58,340 nt of DNA from Bremia lactucae (Eukaryota > Oomycota > Peronosporomycetes > Peronosporales > Peronosporaceae), in the NCBI RefSeq assembly GCF_004359215.1, contig NC_090628.1, forward strand, positions 989,737-1,048,076, written 5' to 3'. Made by a program: the position numbers and the translations under genes. Shown piece after piece: positions 54,069-58,340 of the stretch. The first letter of the stretch is position 1; every line of letters starts with the position of its first letter. The notes under the pieces are model-generated. The model did not search any database. It was not told the origin of the DNA and saw only the letters and a list, made by a program, of their open reading frames with translations.

Positions 54069-54390
54069 TGATGCGTATTTCCATTATCATCTAACATCTC
54101 CATGTCAGATGATTGAATTGTACTACAAAGTGCTACCAGGTGTAACGGGGCACTGCCGACTTGTACTGCTTCGGTACGAGTCCACTTCGAACTGCTTCAG
54201 TGTGAGTGGTGCCTCAAGTCTCTGCACGTACACTAGTACGTGCAGAGGAAGACTCTAACACTTGCTCCAGAGAGGGTAAAAGTTAATTGTATTCAATATA
54301 ATTAAATTTTTCTGTTTCTATTCATTTGAAAATAACTTAACTATAATATTTTCTCTTTGGGCGCGTCCAGTACTGACTGGACCGCGTTTA
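54069..54390 (-). mobile_element. GypB 5' fragment B5: gag start, primer site and part of 5' LTR
   Basis: Minus strand: LTR piece 54390-54143 ending CCCCGTTACA, then CC and TGGTAGCACTTTG (primer-site candidate), then ATGGAGATGTTAGATG (gag start, MEMLDDNGNTHH, compare MDILDDSGNTHH in B1). It stops where the B4 LTR begins, so B4 inserted here or recombined with it. A hairpin (TCATCTGACAT...ATGTTAGATGA) lies at the gag start, as in B1 but with different sequence. Confidence 0.75.
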
Positions 54391-54689
54391 CAATAAGGGC
54401 ATTGGCCACTGACTACCGGGTTTTAGACGTTCTTTCGTATAATTAAACTTTTTTGGTCATGTGATTCAAGGTCAATTTTGCACAGCCAAAATATGAATCA
54501 CACGGAAAGCTTCCATATCTCATGCATTGTCATCGATGAACGCGCGATTGTGCACATCACAACCGCGTGACAATTGGACAGTTTGATGAAGGACTTTACA
54601 CGCGTCGTTCAATAGCGAAATTACCACGTTGGTCCTCGCGCAGAAGCGCGCGACAGACGTCATTCGATTCCTTGCATCCTGCTAGCACC
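54391..54689 (+). promoter_or_regulatory. Upstream region of the sugar transporter, with nested hairpin
   Basis: TGTGATTCA (54460-54468) pairs with TGAATCACA (54494-54502), and inside it ATTTTG pairs with CAAAAT. No certain Inr/FPR was found. The region from 54391 appears to be host sequence, beginning where the B5 LTR ends. Confidence 0.4.
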
Positions 54690-56279
54690 ATGGATCTCGC
54701 CGCGTCTATGATTAGTGGCACCAGCGGATACGTCTGGATCGCTCCAACACCCATGGTCATGATAAACGACGAGGAAACAATTCTCGTGAAGCCAACGTGG
54801 CGCCTCTACGCCAATATCCTCGTCGCCGTGCTCCAAGCCATTCAGTTTGGATGGTCGACTTCCCAAATGAACAACTCGATCTTCAACAACGTCCAAGACT
54901 GCGACGCAAGGCCCGTAGTATCCGGTACGTGCCTAATGTTTCCCGGACATACTAAGACTCAATGGACCATTGCCGTGAGTTCCTGGATCGTTGGAGGCAT
55001 GCTCGGGTCGCTACTAATTGGACGAGTCTCGAACAAATTTGGACGCAAGCGAACGATGATGGCCAATTGTCTCTTTATGATTGCGGGTGGCGCGATACAG
55101 GCTACAGCTCATTCGATTGCAGTGTTTACAATTGGCCGAGTCTTGGCCGGCATTGCCGCAGGCGGGTCCGCGGCTGTGATTCCTGGATTTATTGGCGAAA
55201 TCTGTCCCCCTCACCTCCGCATTCAACTAGGCGTGTGTTTTCAGATCTCTGTGACACTCGGTCATTTGCTCGTGGCCATTACCTTCTTCTTTGCGAGCAC
55301 GAGTATGGGGTGGCGATATATCGCGGGGTTTCCCATCATTCTTGGGTCTGTCTTCTTAGGGCTTGCTCCTGTCGTCCTCGTCGAAAGTCCCGCTTGGCTC
55401 TTGATGGTGAACAATTCCGCTGAAGCTGAGGAAGCTCTTGCGCAATTGTATGGCGAGGACAATGTCTATACGGCGAAGAAGTGGATTAATCAGCAGCAAC
55501 AAGACCCCGACGCGACTCGCGTCGGGAGCGTTCGACTCCAGGACCTTGGTCTCTCCATGGTCGCCCCCACTTCGACCATGGGCCAAGCCAGTTCAGTCTC
55601 CAGGCTCTTTTCGTCGCTGCTTCCGCAAATGCTCACGGCTATTGGCGTTGCAGGTGCGCAGCAACTCACGGGCGTGAATGCTGTGTTCTTTTACTCGTCG
55701 GGGATATTTAAAAAAGCGGGCTTGTCTGATAGCCGGATTGGTGTTTTAATTGTGAATTTCGTGAATGTACTGCCCACCTTAATCTGTGGCATGTTGGTTG
55801 CCCGGACTAGCAATCGCATGTTAATCTTGTGTGGCTTTGTTGGGATGCTGCTTAGCGCAATTGGCCTCACGGTGTCTTTGGTCACGAGTTTTTCGCCACT
55901 TTCAATCTTATTTGTGGCACTCTACGTCACGACGTTTGGAGCGAGCCTTGGACCATTAGCATGGGGTATTATGGCAGACATGTTCCCTGACGATGTGCGA
56001 GCATTGGGTTGTTCGATTTGCGTTGGCTGTAGCTGGCTTTGCAGTCTCCTCGTTGGACTCACATATCCATACCTCGCGGATGCTTTGGCAAGCTTTAGTT
56101 TCGTGCCGTTCATGTATATGATCTCGCTGTCGTTCCTGTTTTTCTTCACATTAGTGCCTGAAACGTACAACAAGACAATTCAAGATATTCAGGACGAATT
56201 CAGTGCCAAGTGGCAAAAGTCCAAAACGACCACTCCGTGGCGAATGTCGGGTGGAAGTCAAATTCCAGTACTAGGATAG
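54690..56279 (+). CDS. MFS sugar transporter (sugar porter family), 529 aa
   Basis: Uninterrupted single exon. An upstream in-frame extension to 54567 has no ATG; the ATG at 54690 has a good context (CACCATGG). Twelve membrane segments are expected. Sugar-porter marks: FGWSTSQMN in TM1; GRVSNKFGRKR at 111-121 (loop 2-3); GEICPPHLR at 169-177; VESPAWLL at 231-238, a variant of PESPRWL; QQLTGVNAVFFYSSGIF at 324-340 (TM7); GPLAWGIMADMFPDDVR at 421-437; and VPETYNKT at 489-496 for PETKG. This is a plasma-membrane or organelle hexose carrier; substrate not determinable. It is close to GLUT-type carriers. It sits between GypB copies, and is free of damage. The C-terminal tail is polar and short. 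Confidence 0.92.
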   Translation: MDLAASMISGTSGYVWIAPTPMVMINDEETILVKPTWRLYANILVAVLQAIQFGWSTSQMNNSIFNNVQDCDARPVVSGTCLMFPGHTKTQWTIAVSSWIVGGMLGSLLIGRVSNKFGRKRTMMANCLFMIAGGAIQATAHSIAVFTIGRVLAGIAAGGSAAVIPGFIGEICPPHLRIQLGVCFQISVTLGHLLVAITFFFASTSMGWRYIAGFPIILGSVFLGLAPVVLVESPAWLLMVNNSAEAEEALAQLYGEDNVYTAKKWINQQQQDPDATRVGSVRLQDLGLSMVAPTSTMGQASSVSRLFSSLLPQMLTAIGVAGAQQLTGVNAVFFYSSGIFKKAGLSDSRIGVLIVNFVNVLPTLICGMLVARTSNRMLILCGFVGMLLSAIGLTVSLVTSFSPLSILFVALYVTTFGASLGPLAWGIMADMFPDDVRALGCSICVGCSWLCSLLVGLTYPYLADALASFSFVPFMYMISLSFLFFFTLVPETYNKTIQDIQDEFSAKWQKSKTTTPWRMSGGSQIPVLG

Positions 56280-56947
56280 CGAATTAGGAAGATCACTAGA
56301 TTGTATTAATTAAGGGACATTTGCGTATTAGTAATTTAACTGGCATCGATTTGTCGTGAGTTATTTCCATTTAGCGTGTAACAAGGCAATAAAGGGCTTT
56401 CACAAAAAATAAAGATGCGGGTCTTAAGAGCAATGTCGCCAAAGTCGTCCAAAATAAAGCGCCAAACCCACTATTTTGTTATTTAAACAATAGCAACCAT
56501 TGTAGTGAGCTGATAGCCGAATTTTCTATCCGACCTTCTTGAGTGTTGGGAATGGAAGCTTGTTGATCGATCCTGGCATCACGTCACCCAGATCGGATGC
56601 CTACGATTACTTTTTACTTATAGAACTATTTCTTTTCCACCAATAAGAGCGCAAAGCACTGGCTTGTACGACTGCGCCTGTAATCATGACCGTGATCACA
56701 ACGCAGAAGACTCATCTCTCCGACAGTAGTAGAATTTTATGGCGATTTTGCTTAAAACAAACTGTAAGAAATGTAAAGATAGTAATAGAAAAAAAAACTA
56801 TTAGATCAAGTAAAGCTTTAGGACGGTGTCTGTCTAGTTCCAAATATTCAGGGCACTAATCACAAATGGGAAGTACAGTTTCATTAACTCAAATCGATAA
56901 AGGATTTTATTAAAATAACGAAAATTTAATGACATTGTGACGGTGCT
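56280..56947. other. Downstream of the transporter: poly(A) signal, no gene seen
   Basis: CAATAAAG at about 56385-56393 and AATAAAG at about 56408 are likely poly(A) signals. The rest is AT-rich with no supported frame or repeat. Confidence 0.55.
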
Positions 56948-57140
56948 TGTAACAGGGCACCTTTTGCTAGCACTGACAACAGAACTAGTCAACCTACACT
57001 AATAACAGTGAGAATGAGGCGCCTCGATTACTTCGCGTACACTGAAGCGCAGAGGAAGGTTACAAGTGCATAAAGAGTCTAAGCTATTATACGGCGATAC
57101 TAAGGCTTTAATTTAGAGAAAAAGTAAAAGGGATCCACTA
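56948..57140 (-). repeat. Diverged GypB-type LTR fragment
   Basis: TGTAACAGGGCACCTTTTGC, GCGTACACTGAAGCGCAGAGGAAGG: the start of a minus-strand LTR close to the one at 9534. It has no attached internal sequence. Confidence 0.6.
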
Positions 57141-57172
57141 ACCACCCTTCAGTTTTCGCTACCACCCCCCGC

Positions 57173-57650
57173 TGTAACGGGGCACTACGACTTGTACTGC
57201 TTCAGTATAAGTCCACTTCGTACTGCTTCAGTACAAGTCCACTTCGTACTTCTTCAGTTGCGAGTGGTGCCTTACGTTACTTCACATACACTAGTACCTG
57301 CAGAGGAAGACTACTTTTTAAGGTAACTAGATAAAAGAGGGTAAAATGAAAACTGTATCAATACAATTAAGTATCTCTCTTTCTATCTTGTGAATGCTAA
57401 CTTACTTATAATCTAATACTTAACATGCAAGTGAATTCTTATATATCTTATCTGTATCTCTCTTTTGTTTATCTCTACAGCTAATTAATCTGCGGAATAA
57501 ATAGATGTAATGGTCTATACCTATTTATGGATAAGAATTCTGAACATTACTATATAAAGTAATATCCTCCAAATATTATCTACCTTTTAGATAATATATT
57601 AATCAATAACCTTTAAGTGTTAATTTCATGTAACGATGCACCCCGTTACA
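57173..57650 (-). repeat. GypB 3' LTR (B6)
   Basis: TGTAACGGGGCAC to CACCCCGTTACA, 478 bp. The unit GTACTGCTTCAGTA(T/C)AAGTCCACTTC is repeated in tandem near 57195-57255, which is absent from B1. Confidence 0.9.
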
Positions 57651-57728
57651 TCACCCCTCCCTTAGACAAACTAAATCACTCTGACTGTTATTAGACGGAG
57701 TGGTCGCTATGTGACCACTTAAATTTAA

Positions 57729-58340
57729 ATGATGTTAGTTGGTCAGAACCATCATTTTAAATTCCATTGCATGAAGAATCAACTCATGCGGGGTGTCGAT
57801 AGTGCTGCGCCTTCGGCTGCGGCTCGTGCAGCCGCGAGTGACGCACTGTTATCTCTTGCGGCAGACGGAACGTCTGTCGTAGTATCTTCCATCGCACAAC
57901 ACTAGATGTTGCGAATCCACGTGGTGATTCACCACGTGAATACGACCCCTCTTTGGAGGTCGACTACGAGTGCGAGTCGGACGAAATGGCCGACTCGGGG
58001 AGAACGGAACAGTCGATTGATTGACGTCAGGCGGCTGAATATGAGCCTTCGAATGAGAGGGCTCATTCTGATAGACGAGTTAATAGTCTATTTGGCTCCG
58101 ACGATGAGGATGATCTCTCATCGCCCGTTCTGTCTCCCGTACGGTCACCTGCACCTGTTTCTGTGCAAGGTGATGACGATGGTGTAAGCCATCGTAAGAA
58201 ATGTTCTTGTGGTACCCCTGCTTCAGTGGGTACTACTCAGGGGAGTGAAGACAGTGAACTGTTTCATCTCGCCCATGAAAAGAAGCCGTGGCTTTTGCCA
58301 GAACGGCTAATCAATAGCTTGTCTGGAGAGACTACTCCTT
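57729..58340 (+). pseudogene. GypB antisense ORF (copy B6), N-terminal part
   Basis: ATGATGTTAGTTGGTCAG (MMLVGQNHHF), SAAPSAAARAAASDALLSLA, then TAG at about 57903. Later frames keep DPSLEVDYECESDEMADSG-type codons (57950-58000), the acidic FGSDDEDDLSSP segment and the CGTPASVGTTQGSEDS block. Its ADGTS codons (57859-57876) have a hairpin loop inverted compared with the other copies. Confidence 0.62.

Larger units (their letters stand above)
57173..58340 (-). mobile_element. GypB copy B6 (minus strand), continues past the window
   Basis: 3' LTR 57173-57650, reversed purine tract TCACCCCTCCCTT (57651-57663), and the start of the antisense frame. The rest lies outside the window. Confidence 0.88.

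Noticed and set aside
54567..54689. N-terminal extension of the sugar transporter by 41 codons
   Set aside because: The extension begins at GTG and has no ATG; the ATG at 54690 has good context and fits the family N-terminus.
1..58340. CRISPR-like arrays suggested by many short palindromes
   Set aside because: The palindromes differ in sequence, have no constant spacing or spacers, and lie in eukaryotic retroelement genes.

Overview
This window looks like a repeat-packed stretch of a peronosporalean oomycete genome (Phytophthora / downy mildew group). The evidence is three-fold: a small secreted protein of RXLR-effector type with an oomycete-like Inr+FPR core promoter; an interrupted ciliary-tip gene (CEP104/FAP256) with two very short GT-AG introns of 65 and 71 nt; and a dense nest of Ty3/gypsy LTR retrotransposons. 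Genus assignment is inference. An apparently intact CEP104 would fit a species that still makes flagellated zoospores.

Layout. 1-2967: 3' half of a plus-strand gypsy element (local name GypA, copy A1). About 2990-9840: a very decayed minus-strand relative of the second family (GypB-old). 9900-10880: transposase-like debris. 11050-11127: a long hairpin. 11767-12048: candidate secreted effector. 12626-15074: CEP104-like gene in three exons. 15601-16102: an unrecognised, broken minus-strand gene that ends at a retrotransposon. 16110-23530: GypB copy B1 with an intact gag. 23531-31378: GypA copy A2, inserted in the 3' LTR of B1 and holding a 732-base assembly gap. 31379-36654: minus-strand GypB copy B2. 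36655-37245: GypB fragment with an internal inversion. 37247-43484: GypA copy A3. 43681-44163: extra GypA LTR. 44492-51296: minus-strand copy B3. 51297-54068: plus-strand, 5'-truncated copy B4. 54069-54390: GypB 5' fragment B5. 54690-56279: sugar transporter. 57173-end: minus-strand copy B6.

The only host genes I can support are the effector candidate, CEP104, the sugar transporter and the broken gene at 15.6-16.1 kb. They sit as islands between retroelements. Nearly all retroelement pol frames are broken. B1 gag (394 codons), A2 RNase H (about 158 codons), and the B3 RT segment (about 244 codons) are the longest open pieces.

Three things stand out. First, GypB DNA is tiled end to end with short, near-perfect inverted repeats (7-26 bp arms, one about every 30-80 bp), running through gag, pol, the 3' region and the LTR. 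The neighbouring host genes do not show this by eye. Second, both gypsy families carry a long antisense reading frame between pol and the 3' LTR, with shared features (a DPSLxVDY motif and a C-terminal coiled coil). Third, the gag/pol junction of GypB has a textbook -1 frameshift signal: a slippery A-AAA-AAY heptamer, an 8-9 nt spacer, and a hairpin that holds the gag stop codon. It is preserved in diverged copies.
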